DNA from: JADFRG01 sp964590515
GTDB taxonomy: Bacteria > Chloroflexota > Anaerolineae > Anaerolineales > E44-bin32
Assembly (NCBI GenBank): GCA_964590515.1
Contig: CAZPZD010000024.1
Location: forward strand, 1-34,996
Length of the DNA: 34,996 nt
Reading direction: 5' to 3'
The notes below the pieces were generated by a model, which made no database searches, was not told the origin of the DNA, and saw only the letters and a list, made by a program, of their open reading frames with translations. How positions within the stretch are numbered: position 1 is the stretch's first letter; each line of letters opens with the position of its first letter. Shown here piece by piece: positions 1 to 7,508 of this stretch. Both the position numbers and the translations under genes were made by a program.

Positions 1-87
1 ATAGGTCCTTACCGTGTTCGGGCTTCGGGCCAGGCGGACGGCACCTAGGTAATCCTGAAACGAGGCCTCGAGGGTGAGAGCCGTCAT
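1..87 (-). CDS. Tyrosine recombinase/integrase, N-terminal fragment (runs off left edge)
   Basis: Reading leftward from an ATG at 87-85, the 29 visible residues end in RSPNTVRTY. This matches the opening helix of the SAM-like core-binding domain of phage integrases and XerC/XerD (typically a hydrophobic helix followed by 'SPNTIRAY'). The catalytic domain lies outside the window, so a Xer-type housekeeping enzyme cannot be told from a mobile-element integrase. No clear Shine-Dalgarno precedes the ATG. A GTG at 105-103 is an in-frame alternative start. The family call rests on this short motif only. Confidence 0.62.
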   Translation of the reverse strand, partial: MTALTLEASFQDYLGAVRLARSPNTVRTY

Positions 88-208
88 GCGGGGAGGACTG
101 TACACCAGAGTCCGCGGCCCGGCGATTGAATGGAGAAAGCAGTCGTCACCTGCTAATCACTCAATCTGCTTTATAGACTGCTTCCCATCCTGTTGGATCC
201 GCAAATGG

Positions 209-242
209 TATGCTTGCGATAATGATACTTATCATAAGCATA
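209..242. promoter_or_regulatory. Fur-family-like operator palindrome
   Basis: Two nested inverted repeats lie here: an outer TATGCTT (209-215) / AAGCATA (236-242) and an inner ATGATA (222-227) / TATCAT (230-235). The segment 218-236 agrees with the classical 19-bp Fur box at about 14 positions by eye. It is a strongly AT-rich island in a GC-rich chromosome. It lies about 120 bp upstream of the recombinase start and downstream of the HD-GYP gene, so the recombinase is the only visible candidate target. The rest of 88-416 shows no convincing gene, only a short CCGATC/GATCGG repeat at 300-316. Confidence 0.45.
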
Positions 243-416
243 CTCAGAATATCCCCACCCGGCACCCTCGTCAAGGACCTCCCCCTTCGACTCGTCGGGC
301 CGATCGGCGTGATCGGAGCTCCGGCCTAAGGGTATGGATATAATCGCGGGAAGATCTGGCTCGCTGAGACAGGCGGCGGTTTACCCCCTGCCCCGTTGGC
401 GGCCGAGCCGTTGAGG

Positions 417-1421
417 TTAGTCGGGGTCCGGCTGCACGCTCTTGTGGATGCGGGCCACGTCGCCACGGTGCCAGCAGCGTTCAAAGGCCGCCACGATGAG
501 GGGATCGAACTGCTTGCCGGATTGGCGTAGGATTTCCTCGAAGGCCTTTTCGAAGGCGAGTGCGGGACGGTACGGTCGGTCAGAGGTCATGGCGTGAAAG
601 GTATCGGCAACGGCCAAGAGGCGTGCCCCGAGCGGAATGGCTTCGCCGGCTAGGCCATCCGGATACCCTTTCCCATCCCAACGCTCGTGATGATGAAGGA
701 CCAGCGGCAGGGCCGCATCGAGATAAGGGTTCCCTTCGATCATATGAGCGCCATAGACCGGATGCATGCGCATCTCGGCCCATTCACTCTCGTCGAGCGC
801 GCCTTCTTTCGAGAGGATTTTTTCGGGGATGTTTATTTTGCCCACATCATGCAGAATCGCCCCGAACTCGAGCGCCTCGAGCTGGAACTCATCCCACTCC
901 AATTCCAGGGCCACCGCTTGGGCATACGCGTTCACCGCCTCGACATGCCGAAGCGTATACACGCCGGCCCGAGCTTCGATGGCGTTGGCCATTGCTCGCA
1001 AGACAGCTTTGAGCTGTAAGAGCAGCAGCTCATCGCTTCGTTGGAGTCGGGCCCGAACTGCAGTTAGCAGCTCGGTCCGGGTAGCTGGCTTGGTAATGTA
1101 ATCATCGACCCCAAGAGCCTTGGCGGCGAAAATGTCCTCGCGGGTGCCGCGGGCAGTCACGAAGATGAAGGGCACTGCCGCGCCTTCCGGGCGCTGCCGA
1201 ATGGCCTTATAGAGCTCGATGCCGTCCATGCCTGGCATCGCGATATCCGACAGGATCAGGGCCGGCTTGACCTCCTGCAGCAGCCGGAGGGCATCCTTCC
1301 CGTTCGAGGCCGTCGTGACCGTGTAGCCGGATCCTTCAAGAATGTCCCGGAAGGCAACCAGCATCGCCGGGTCGTCCTCGACGATCAGCAGCGTGGAGCC
1401 ATTGACATCCGTATCATTCAT
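417..1421 (-). CDS. Response regulator with HD-GYP domain (probable c-di-GMP phosphodiesterase)
   Basis: A 334-residue protein with a receiver domain (about residues 10-130; acidic pocket D16/D17, phospho-acceptor D59 in LSDIAMPGMDG, conserved Lys in ITKP). An HD-GYP domain follows from about residue 150: HDVGK, then HHHERWDGKGYPDGL, then ADTFHAMTSDRPYR. HD-GYP domains hydrolyse the second messenger cyclic di-GMP, here presumably under phosphorylation control; the partner histidine kinase is not in the window. One deviation: the usual 'DALTSDRPYR' has His for the Asp. The start at 1421 is chosen because GAGGGG lies just upstream and the REC domain begins at once. The open frame continues to 1613, but that extension has no domain-like sequence. 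Confidence 0.93.
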   Translation of the reverse strand: MNDTDVNGSTLLIVEDDPAMLVAFRDILEGSGYTVTTASNGKDALRLLQEVKPALILSDIAMPGMDGIELYKAIRQRPEGAAVPFIFVTARGTREDIFAAKALGVDDYITKPATRTELLTAVRARLQRSDELLLLQLKAVLRAMANAIEARAGVYTLRHVEAVNAYAQAVALELEWDEFQLEALEFGAILHDVGKINIPEKILSKEGALDESEWAEMRMHPVYGAHMIEGNPYLDAALPLVLHHHERWDGKGYPDGLAGEAIPLGARLLAVADTFHAMTSDRPYRPALAFEKAFEEILRQSGKQFDPLIVAAFERCWHRGDVARIHKSVQPDPD

Positions 1422-1621
1422 CACGGTTTCCCCTCGGAGATTTGGCAGCCAGTGAATGGGCCGCGTTGTCCGGCTTCGCCCTTTGATTATTGGCGGGTGT
1501 AGAGGATCGCGCAAGGTTACCGCGGTCAACCCACGTCGGAACCGGCCGGTATACTGGTGGATGGCGGGCGCAGCCTGGAAACCTGCCCGCCGCACGGTAA
1601 GCGAGAAAGGCATCGTTGGGG

Positions 1622-2092
1622 ATGGGCGACGTTGGCAAGCTCGTGATTGCCCGGAATCGGAAGGCGGGCCGGGATTACGTCCTCGAGGAGCGCTTCGAGG
1701 CCGGGATCGTCTTGCGGGGTACGGAGATCAAGGCCCTCCGGTTAGGCGAGGCCAGCCTGCAAGAGGCCTACGTGAGGCTTGAGGCTGGCGAAGCCTGGCT
1801 GCTGAACGCCCATATTGCCGCCTATGGCCCGGCCAGCCGGATGAACCACGATCCCCGGCGCCCCAGGAAGCTACTGCTGCATCGGAAGGAGCTGAATGAG
1901 CTGTCCGGCGGCCTTCAGCGGGGCAAATACTCCGTAATCCCCACCCAAATGTACCTGACCCGTGGGCTGGCAAAGCTCGAGCTCGCCCTGGGACGTGGCA
2001 AGCGCAAATACGACAAGCGCCGCGAGCTCGCCGCTCGGGATGCACAGCGCGAGGTAGAGCGAGCCCTGCGCGGGAAGCGGGTTCTTCGCTAA
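1622..2092 (+). CDS. smpB: SsrA-binding protein SmpB
   Basis: A 156-residue protein with the typical SmpB order: an N-terminal KLVIARNRKAGRDY strand, the GTEIKALR motif, the NAHI region, and a basic tail (GKRKYDKRR near residues 122-130) that inserts into the ribosome decoding site. It binds tmRNA and delivers it to stalled ribosomes for trans-translation. The tmRNA gene itself follows at 2564 on the same strand, which supports the call. Length fits the family (about 150-160). A TTG at 1616 is an in-frame alternative start; AAAGG at 1606-1610 could serve either. Confidence 0.97.
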   Translation: MGDVGKLVIARNRKAGRDYVLEERFEAGIVLRGTEIKALRLGEASLQEAYVRLEAGEAWLLNAHIAAYGPASRMNHDPRRPRKLLLHRKELNELSGGLQRGKYSVIPTQMYLTRGLAKLELALGRGKRKYDKRRELAARDAQREVERALRGKRVLR

Positions 2093-2545
2093 TCTGCGTC
2101 TTCCTCTGCGCTTCTACCCGCTACCGTCACTCTCTAGGCGCTCACTCTGACCCGTCATTTCCCGTTTGGTCGTTTTTCTGACCTGCGCCCTACCTACGGT
2201 CGCTAGCCGGAGCGTTCAGCGCCTGATTCGCGGCCATTGCGTAGGCCCCCACGGCCGTGTTGCCAGGCGTCCCTGAGCGCGATCTTGAAGATTCCGCTCT
2301 CGTGACTTATGTCAATTGCGCATAGCCGCAGGCTGCTTAAGGAGGGTAAGGAAAGTTTTGAAGATGTGGGGTAGGCGACGTTGATGGCTATGCGCATTTT
2401 CGGCCGGGGCGGCCTTCCCTCGGCTAGATAACCTCCCCTTTTGATGCGTCTCGGCGTGGCATGGCTCCTTGCCTGGGCATTCGGCCGGAAGCGAGGTGAT
2501 GCCTACGGAGCAGGTCAGGGCGTGCCGATCCGGCGTGGATCGAGG
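2093..2545. other. Gene-free stretch between smpB and ssrA with a spaced inverted repeat
   Basis: No reading frame here looks coding. An 11-bp perfect inverted repeat, TGCGCATAGCC at 2317-2327 and GGCTATGCGCA at 2386-2396, brackets 58 nt. It could be a structured RNA or the mark of a lost gene. No clear smpB terminator is seen. The right end supplies the ssrA promoter region. Confidence 0.35.
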
Positions 2546-2554
2546 TGATATACT
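2546..2554 (+). promoter_or_regulatory. Extended -10 promoter element of ssrA
   Basis: TGATATACT is an extended -10 (TGn + TATACT) ending 9 nt before the mature tmRNA 5' end at 2564, so the primary transcript would need little or no 5' trimming. No good -35 hexamer is seen, as is common for extended -10 promoters. Confidence 0.6.
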
Positions 2555-2563
2555 GAACGTTGC

Positions 2564-2964
2564 GGGGATGATCGGTCTCGACGAAGGCAGTTGGGACCCG
2601 GCTGCAAGCCGAGAGGCGCCGAACTCGCAAAATCAGCGCACAAAACAAGTGCCAAAAGCACGAACTACGCGGCTCTCCCCCTCGCTGCATAAGCTAGGCT
2701 AGAAGAGCTGGCCCCCAAAACGGGGGCACGCCTCCCGAACCCGTCCGTGGCTGGGTGAGGTGTGGGCGGCCAAAAATGGTCACGGTGCCGCAGGCGAGGG
2801 CCGCGAAGCCTGCGAAAGAGGAGCTCTAGGGCTTCAGCGGCTGGCCAAAAGGACGCCCTGCCGAGCGGGCGCCTCCCGGCGAGAGCACAATAGATCGGCT
2901 ACGCTTGTAGAAGCTTGGTTACCGAAGCCCTCGGACGCGGGTTCAATTCCCGCCATCTCCACCA
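2564..2964 (+). ncRNA. ssrA: tmRNA (transfer-messenger RNA)
   Basis: The 5' end GGGGATG pairs with CATCTCC just before the encoded ACCA end (2961-2964), forming the acceptor stem. The TpsiC arm GGGTTCAATTCCC and the preceding GGACGC match the E. coli tmRNA 3' end almost exactly, and the 5' part contains the conserved TCTCGACGAAG. About 401 nt, a normal length. The mRNA-like part resumes at GCC 2651-2653 and stops at TAA 2690-2692, encoding AKSTNYAALPLAA. Its AAC-TAC-GC codons sit in the same register as E. coli ANDENYALAA. The hydrophobic -LAA tail marks tagged peptides for proteolysis. It works with the SmpB encoded just upstream. Confidence 0.96.
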
Positions 2965-2965
2965 T

Positions 2966-3000
2966 AAAACGGGGCTGCCCGACGCGGGCAGCCCCGTTTT
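2966..3000. terminator. Bidirectional intrinsic terminator between ssrA and the FHA regulator
   Basis: A perfect 16-bp stem (2966-2981 / 2985-3000) with a 3-nt loop, GC-rich inside, with four A on the left flank and four T on the right. It begins two bases after the tmRNA CCA end and lies 24 bp downstream (in its own sense) of the convergent gene ending at 3025. It therefore fits as a terminator for both strands. Confidence 0.92.
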
Positions 3001-3024
3001 ATTCCAAAACTCACCCAGTCCTTG

Positions 3025-3690
3025 CTAGATCGGGTTGTCTAGCCGAAATCCGTGGCCGCGTACGGTGAGCAAGTAGGAGTGCTCCGGATCGAGTCCCGTC
3101 AGGCGTTCCCGCAGCCGGCGAACTAGGGCATCGATCGCTTGATCCGAAATCCCCTCCCCCGCCGACTCGGGCCAGACCTGCTTGACGATTTCCTCCCGAC
3201 TGACCACCCGATCGGGGTTGTCAAGCATCAGTGCAAGCAATCGGTGTTGGGGTGGCGATAACGGCGGATCGATCTCCCTTCGGCCGACCCAGACCCGGTG
3301 CGCCTGAGAATCCATCCGGAGCCGTCCCAATCCGATCTGCGCGAGCCCTTCGCTGCGCAGCGGGATTGTGTCCTCAGTCCCTACGAATACCAATCGAAGA
3401 ACCAGGGCAATTTGGATGATGTCTCCATCCTGAAGCTGGATCTCGCTTTCGATGGGTACTCCGTTCAAATGAGTACCGTTCTTGCTTCCCAAGTCCTCCA
3501 GCATGTAACCGGCCTCGGTCCGCCGAATCCGGGCGTGCTGGCGCGACACTTGCCGATCGGCGACCACCAGGTCACACTCAGGCCCTCTGCCGATCAGCAC
3601 CTGGTCATTTTCGAGCACCCAACGCGACCCGCTTAGCTTACCGGTCTGTGCAATCAGGACCGGCAGTTCCGCGGCGTTATTCTTCTTCAC
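3025..3690 (-). CDS. FHA domain-winged-helix transcriptional regulator
   Basis: A 221-residue cytoplasmic protein. Residues about 20-105 form a forkhead-associated (FHA) domain with the phosphothreonine-binding signature: LIGRGPECDLVV, SRQHARI and GSKNGTHLNG. Residues about 130-221 form an OmpR/PhoB-type winged helix (LSPPQHRLLALM, VSREEIVKQVWP, IDALVRRLRERL, LLTVRGHGFRL). FHA domains read phosphothreonine, so the protein probably couples Ser/Thr phosphorylation to transcription. The mycobacterial EmbR-PknH pair is a known analogy, though EmbR has a different domain order. It is divergent from a Ser/Thr kinase gene 56 bp away. The start is GTG at 3690, with AAGGAG (3700-3695) four bases upstream. 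Confidence 0.9.
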   Translation of the reverse strand: MKKNNAAELPVLIAQTGKLSGSRWVLENDQVLIGRGPECDLVVADRQVSRQHARIRRTEAGYMLEDLGSKNGTHLNGVPIESEIQLQDGDIIQIALVLRLVFVGTEDTIPLRSEGLAQIGLGRLRMDSQAHRVWVGRREIDPPLSPPQHRLLALMLDNPDRVVSREEIVKQVWPESAGEGISDQAIDALVRRLRERLTGLDPEHSYLLTVRGHGFRLDNPI

Positions 3691-3723
3691 TCCGCTCCTT
3701 CGACAGCCAAGAAACCTTCACTG

Positions 3724-3731
3724 AGTATAAT
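3724..3731. promoter_or_regulatory. Symmetric -10 box shared by the divergent FHA regulator and kinase genes
   Basis: AGTATAAT reads TATAAT at 3726-3731 on the plus strand, toward the kinase ATG at 3747. On the minus strand it reads TATACT at 3729-3724, toward the regulator GTG at 3690. A weak TCGACA (3700-3705) lies 20 bp upstream on the plus strand; no clear minus-strand -35 is seen. Such symmetry is known to allow two-way initiation. Confidence 0.5.
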
Positions 3732-3746
3732 GACCGGTTCACTGCG

Positions 3747-4718
3747 ATGATTGCCCCCGTAAAGTCCGGCAAGGCCCTCAAAGATCGATATGTAATTAGC
3801 CGGGTCATTGGCCGGGGAGGCATGGGCTCGATTTATCTCGCCGATGACAACCGGCTGGACGGACGAGTCTGCGCGATCAAAGAGGTCTCCCAAGGCGGCG
3901 ATCTACCCGAGGACCTGCGGGCCCAGGGTCGAGACCAGTTCTATCGGGAGGCCTCCGTCTTGGCCCGACTCGATCACCCCAACCTCCCAAAGGTCTCCGA
4001 CTTTTTCAGCGAGGCGGACCGGGATTACCTGGTAATGGACTTCGTCCCGGGAGACGATCTGAAATCCCTAATGGACAACGCCAGAACAAGAAACCAATTC
4101 CTGCCGACCCCGGAGGTCATGGGATGGGCGGGCCAAATCGCCGACGCCCTAGAATACTTGCACAGCCAAGATCCACCGGTCGTTCACCGCGATATCAAAC
4201 CTAGCAATCTAAAATTAACCCCCAACCGCCTGATCAAACTCGTTGATTTCGGATTGGTCAAACAGACGGCTCCCGACGAGATCACGGTCACGGTGATTCA
4301 GGGCCGGGGCACAGCCGCTTATACTCCGCTCGAACAGTACGGCGGTGACACGGGTCACACCGACCGGCGCAGCGACATTTACGCGTTTGGCGCAACTCTC
4401 TACCATCTGCTTACCAATCAACCCCCGGCCGAGGCTAAACAGCGGTTCCTGCAGGCCGACGCGCTGGAGCGGCCGCGGCTAATCAATCCTCAGATCAGCT
4501 CGTCCGTGGAGGCCGCGATCCTGTGGGCGATGGCGCTCCATCCGGACGACCGGCCTCCCCACATAGACGCCCTCCGGCAAGCTCTGTTCAAGGGTGCCTT
4601 CCCGGCCACGTCCCCTGCAGCCGCTCTCGCTGGGATATCTTTAGGCCGAGCTGACCAAGCCCTGGCAGCTGCCGGGGCCTTGCTGTTGCTGATCGCCTTG
4701 GTTGCCTCAGTGAGTTAG
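3747..4718 (+). CDS. Hanks-type Ser/Thr protein kinase, C-terminal membrane anchor
   Basis: A 323-residue kinase with a full set of catalytic motifs: glycine loop GRGGMG (about 22-27), ATP-binding Lys45 in AIKEV, catalytic loop HRDIKPSN (Asp about 148), DFG (about 166), and YTPLEQY in place of APE. The kinase domain ends near residue 280. A hydrophobic helix at about 305-322 (LAAAGALLLLIALVASV) anchors the C-terminus, with no extracellular domain beyond it, so it likely senses through partners. It should phosphorylate the adjacent FHA regulator (inference). The start at 3747 is chosen because it leads directly into the kinase fold; the frame extends to 3648 but would overlap the divergent gene. 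It ends inside the convergent GH3-like gene (12-bp overlap). Confidence 0.92.
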   Translation: MIAPVKSGKALKDRYVISRVIGRGGMGSIYLADDNRLDGRVCAIKEVSQGGDLPEDLRAQGRDQFYREASVLARLDHPNLPKVSDFFSEADRDYLVMDFVPGDDLKSLMDNARTRNQFLPTPEVMGWAGQIADALEYLHSQDPPVVHRDIKPSNLKLTPNRLIKLVDFGLVKQTAPDEITVTVIQGRGTAAYTPLEQYGGDTGHTDRRSDIYAFGATLYHLLTNQPPAEAKQRFLQADALERPRLINPQISSSVEAAILWAMALHPDDRPPHIDALRQALFKGAFPATSPAAALAGISLGRADQALAAAGALLLLIALVASVS

Positions 4719-7430
4719 CCGCCTCATCCAGACATACGCCCCCGCTGCTCCGGCGGCTGCTCCGAGCACCGTCAGTAGTAGCGCTCCGAAGACTCCGCTC
4801 GACCCAAGCAATTCCCGGCTTCCCGGGAACCCAAGCGCCAAATAGTCGTAGCCAACCAAGCCCCCGATCACGATCAGCAAGACAGCCCGCACGCCCGCGA
4901 GTCCCTGACGCACAAACATCCGCTGACCGACCACGGCCAGACCGGTCACGCTGGCCAGTGCAAGGCCCAGTTCCGCCAGGCCGACCGACTGGCCGTCTTC
5001 ACTCGGCGTCGGCCCTTCCCCGATGCCGGTGGCCGGTGTCGGGGTGGCCGGGTCCGGGGTCGGGCTTGGCGCCTGGGTGGCGGTGGGCTCCATGGTCGGA
5101 GTGATCACTGTCACGATGCCCTCTTGAACATTCAATTGAAGAATCTCAGACAGATGAGCCGGTTCGCTCCGCGCCTCAATGGTCAAGTTGCCCAGTCGGT
5201 CAAGGGTGAAGCTAGCGGTGGCAAAGCCATCCAGGGTCGTGGCTTCGTGGGTAGTCGAAATCCCTTCCTCCTGATAGGACACCACGAATTCGACCGGGGT
5301 CCTGTCCGGCACGGGATGTCCGTTGTGGTCGAGGATCAGGCCAGATCGAACCGCAACGGCGTCGCCAATCGCGTACCCCGGGGCAACCTCGGTCGCCTCC
5401 TCCTCAATTTGTATCGCGAGCGAGATCAGTTGATTCGGGTCGGGGGAGGTGATTTCGATCAGGTCGTATCCGATTCCGGGCACGCTCACCGGCGGGGCGC
5501 CGACCGCAGATATCTCTTGGAACAACAGCCGGGCTGCCATCTCGACGAACGCGCTGGACTTTCCGTACAATGCGTAATACAGATCGATCTTGCTGATATC
5601 AGTCGGCCCCAAGTCGTACGGAACGTCCATGGCAAACACCACTACGTTCTTGTTCAGGACCAGCTCGGGACGGTTATCGAGCAGCAGTTTGAGTGCGCTC
5701 GAGCCATAGACGGTCGGGTCGCTCTTCAAAGTAACAAAGATCAACCAGTCGGCCGGCCGGATAGTCGCGTCGACCTCTTCTGCCGCCAGGATTGGGATCG
5801 AAGGAACCCCCGGCGGAGCCTGGCCAAGGTAACGCACCAAATCTGCCATCGTAAGCGAGGTCAAGTTCCAGGCACCCACCTGGCCGGCCGCCCGGGTCCC
5901 GTAAAGTGCCAGCACCTTTGACTCCAAAGCCGTCCGGCCGATCCCCTCGATCTGCTCGCAGCTCGAGCACTGGTGGTAGGTCCTCACGTCGGTGATGAAT
6001 ACAATCCGTTCGCCGATCTCAGGAGGCGCGGCTATGAGGCTTTGAAGCTCAGCCGCCGGTGGGCTGAGCAGTCCTGCGGCGGCCCGGGCCACTTGAAGCG
6101 CCAGGTCTGAGGGGCCGGCCGGCTCCAGAGCCCCATCCGCCGCCAGAACTCGATCGAGCCCGAAGCCCTCGTTATACAGACGCAGCTTCAAGCGCAAGAT
6201 TCGCAGGGCGGACTCATCCACCCGTTGGGCGAACAGGGTATCGTCCCGATACTTCTCGGCGAAAAATCCCAGGGTGTTCCTGACCGTTGTCAACTGGTCG
6301 GGGTCGGAGTCCGACCGAAAATCCGACAGGAAGAGCAGGTCATTCCCAGCCAGAAAGGCATCCCTGGCTGTCAGGTGCCCTCGAAAGCTCTGCCCGAGAG
6401 ACTCGTAGAAGCGCCGCAGGGCGGCCGCCCCCAGTTCATCGCTCACGGTCACTCCCCCCGCCTGCCGCCAGGCCGCGAAGGAATCGAGTGCCATCAGCTG
6501 GCCGAAGGCATCGGGATCGAGTCCGATCGGGCGGGTGGTGTCCCGGATATTGCCCTGGAATCCCTGGTAACGAATATGACCGGTGAGCAGTCCGTCGGCA
6601 ATCGCAGGGTCCTCGCCGGGCCCGGCCGCGGTGACCGCGAAGAATGGTTCAAGCTCAATTTGCTGAAGCTGCACCAAGGACTTCCGGACGGTTGAGATTT
6701 CCTCCCGGATCGGGCGGTCGGTGCCTCCGAGGCCTGGAAAGTGTTGCGGGACGACACCTAGCCGACCTTGCGATCCGAGGTGCACTCCTTCTATAAACGC
6801 CCGGCCCATCACGCTGACCCAGTAGGAGTCACCCCCAAAGGTCCTGACTCCCAGATCGGCGAGGGCGAGCTGAGTCGGGTCTACCAAGACGTCCAACGAG
6901 GGGCCCAGCAGCAGATTGAAACCGAGCGAAGAAAGCTCGGTCCCCAATGTCTCCCCCACTTGGCGGGCAAACCCAGGATCCCAAGTCGCGCCGATGGCCA
7001 TCTGGCTCGGGAGCTCTGAGAGGTCGCTCATGATCTCCGAGTACGGTGGCCCATTCCCTTCTTGACTGAGGCCGATTAGCAGAGGAATATAGGCGACCGC
7101 GCCCTCCGAACCTGCCGCGGCTTCGTAGGTGGCGGTCTGGAGGGCCGAGGTCAATGCCCGAGCCGCGGGCAGGGTATCGGGCGGCCCGACGAAATTATCC
7201 TCTGCTCCCCGCAGCACCACCCCGCCAATGTGCTGGTCGCGGATCAAGCCAAAGATTGGATCGTCTTCGTTGGGCGTGGCACCACCAAAAGTGACCAAAA
7301 ACAACTGACCGACCCGCTGCTCCGGGGTCATTTGCGATAGCAGATCCTCAGCCAGATCGGGCGCAGGCGCGGCCGTCAGCGCCGCGAGCGCCGCGCCGTA
7401 CCAGGCAAGCGTGGAAAGCCTTCGCCTCAT
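4707..7430 (-). CDS. Secreted glycoside hydrolase family 3-like protein with Ig-like domain and C-terminal membrane segments
   Basis: About 907 residues. An export signal MRRRLSTLAWYGAALAAL opens the protein, followed by a GH3/NagZ-like barrel (about 28-415): LLSQMTPEQRVGQLF, IGGVVL, PQHFPGLGG and VTVSDELG. A second alpha/beta domain follows (about 425-670), then an Ig-like domain (about 690-790), a Pro/Thr linker and two or three hydrophobic helices. NagZ-type enzymes release N-acetylglucosamine from cell-wall fragments. The nucleophile Asp is present in VSDEL (D331 by this start), but the NagZ Asp-x-His dyad after the HFPG motif is absent and its Lys is Gln. Activity is therefore uncertain. 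A TATACT box at 7443-7438 sits 7 nt before the ATG at 7430, favouring this start over the one at 7448. Confidence 0.82.
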   Translation of the reverse strand: MRRRLSTLAWYGAALAALTAAPAPDLAEDLLSQMTPEQRVGQLFLVTFGGATPNEDDPIFGLIRDQHIGGVVLRGAEDNFVGPPDTLPAARALTSALQTATYEAAAGSEGAVAYIPLLIGLSQEGNGPPYSEIMSDLSELPSQMAIGATWDPGFARQVGETLGTELSSLGFNLLLGPSLDVLVDPTQLALADLGVRTFGGDSYWVSVMGRAFIEGVHLGSQGRLGVVPQHFPGLGGTDRPIREEISTVRKSLVQLQQIELEPFFAVTAAGPGEDPAIADGLLTGHIRYQGFQGNIRDTTRPIGLDPDAFGQLMALDSFAAWRQAGGVTVSDELGAAALRRFYESLGQSFRGHLTARDAFLAGNDLLFLSDFRSDSDPDQLTTVRNTLGFFAEKYRDDTLFAQRVDESALRILRLKLRLYNEGFGLDRVLAADGALEPAGPSDLALQVARAAAGLLSPPAAELQSLIAAPPEIGERIVFITDVRTYHQCSSCEQIEGIGRTALESKVLALYGTRAAGQVGAWNLTSLTMADLVRYLGQAPPGVPSIPILAAEEVDATIRPADWLIFVTLKSDPTVYGSSALKLLLDNRPELVLNKNVVVFAMDVPYDLGPTDISKIDLYYALYGKSSAFVEMAARLLFQEISAVGAPPVSVPGIGYDLIEITSPDPNQLISLAIQIEEEATEVAPGYAIGDAVAVRSGLILDHNGHPVPDRTPVEFVVSYQEEGISTTHEATTLDGFATASFTLDRLGNLTIEARSEPAHLSEILQLNVQEGIVTVITPTMEPTATQAPSPTPDPATPTPATGIGEGPTPSEDGQSVGLAELGLALASVTGLAVVGQRMFVRQGLAGVRAVLLIVIGGLVGYDYLALGFPGSRELLGSSGVFGALLLTVLGAAAGAAGAYVWMRRLTH

Positions 7431-7437
7431 CGCAGGA

Positions 7438-7443
7438 AGTATA
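7438..7443 (-). promoter_or_regulatory. -10 box for the GH3-like gene (leaderless spacing)
   Basis: TATACT on the minus strand, separated from the ATG at 7430 by 7 nt. This is the same spacing as at two other starts here (9764 and 9845). No convincing -35 hexamer. Confidence 0.4.
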
Positions 7444-7508
7444 CGCATTCCACCGACTTTGGGCTGAGCAGCCGATTAATAGGGAAGTGCGGGTAGCTTG
7501 GGTGAGGT

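Noticed and set aside
339..344. Perfect TATAAT on the plus strand
   Set aside because: No good -35 hexamer at the right distance and no plus-strand gene until 1622.
1422..1613. 64-residue N-terminal extension of the HD-GYP regulator
   Set aside because: It has no domain-like sequence, and a ribosome site directly precedes the start at 1421.
2203..2397. 64-codon minus-strand frame in the smpB-ssrA gap
   Set aside because: No ribosome site, no domain likeness, and its start lies inside one arm of the inverted repeat.
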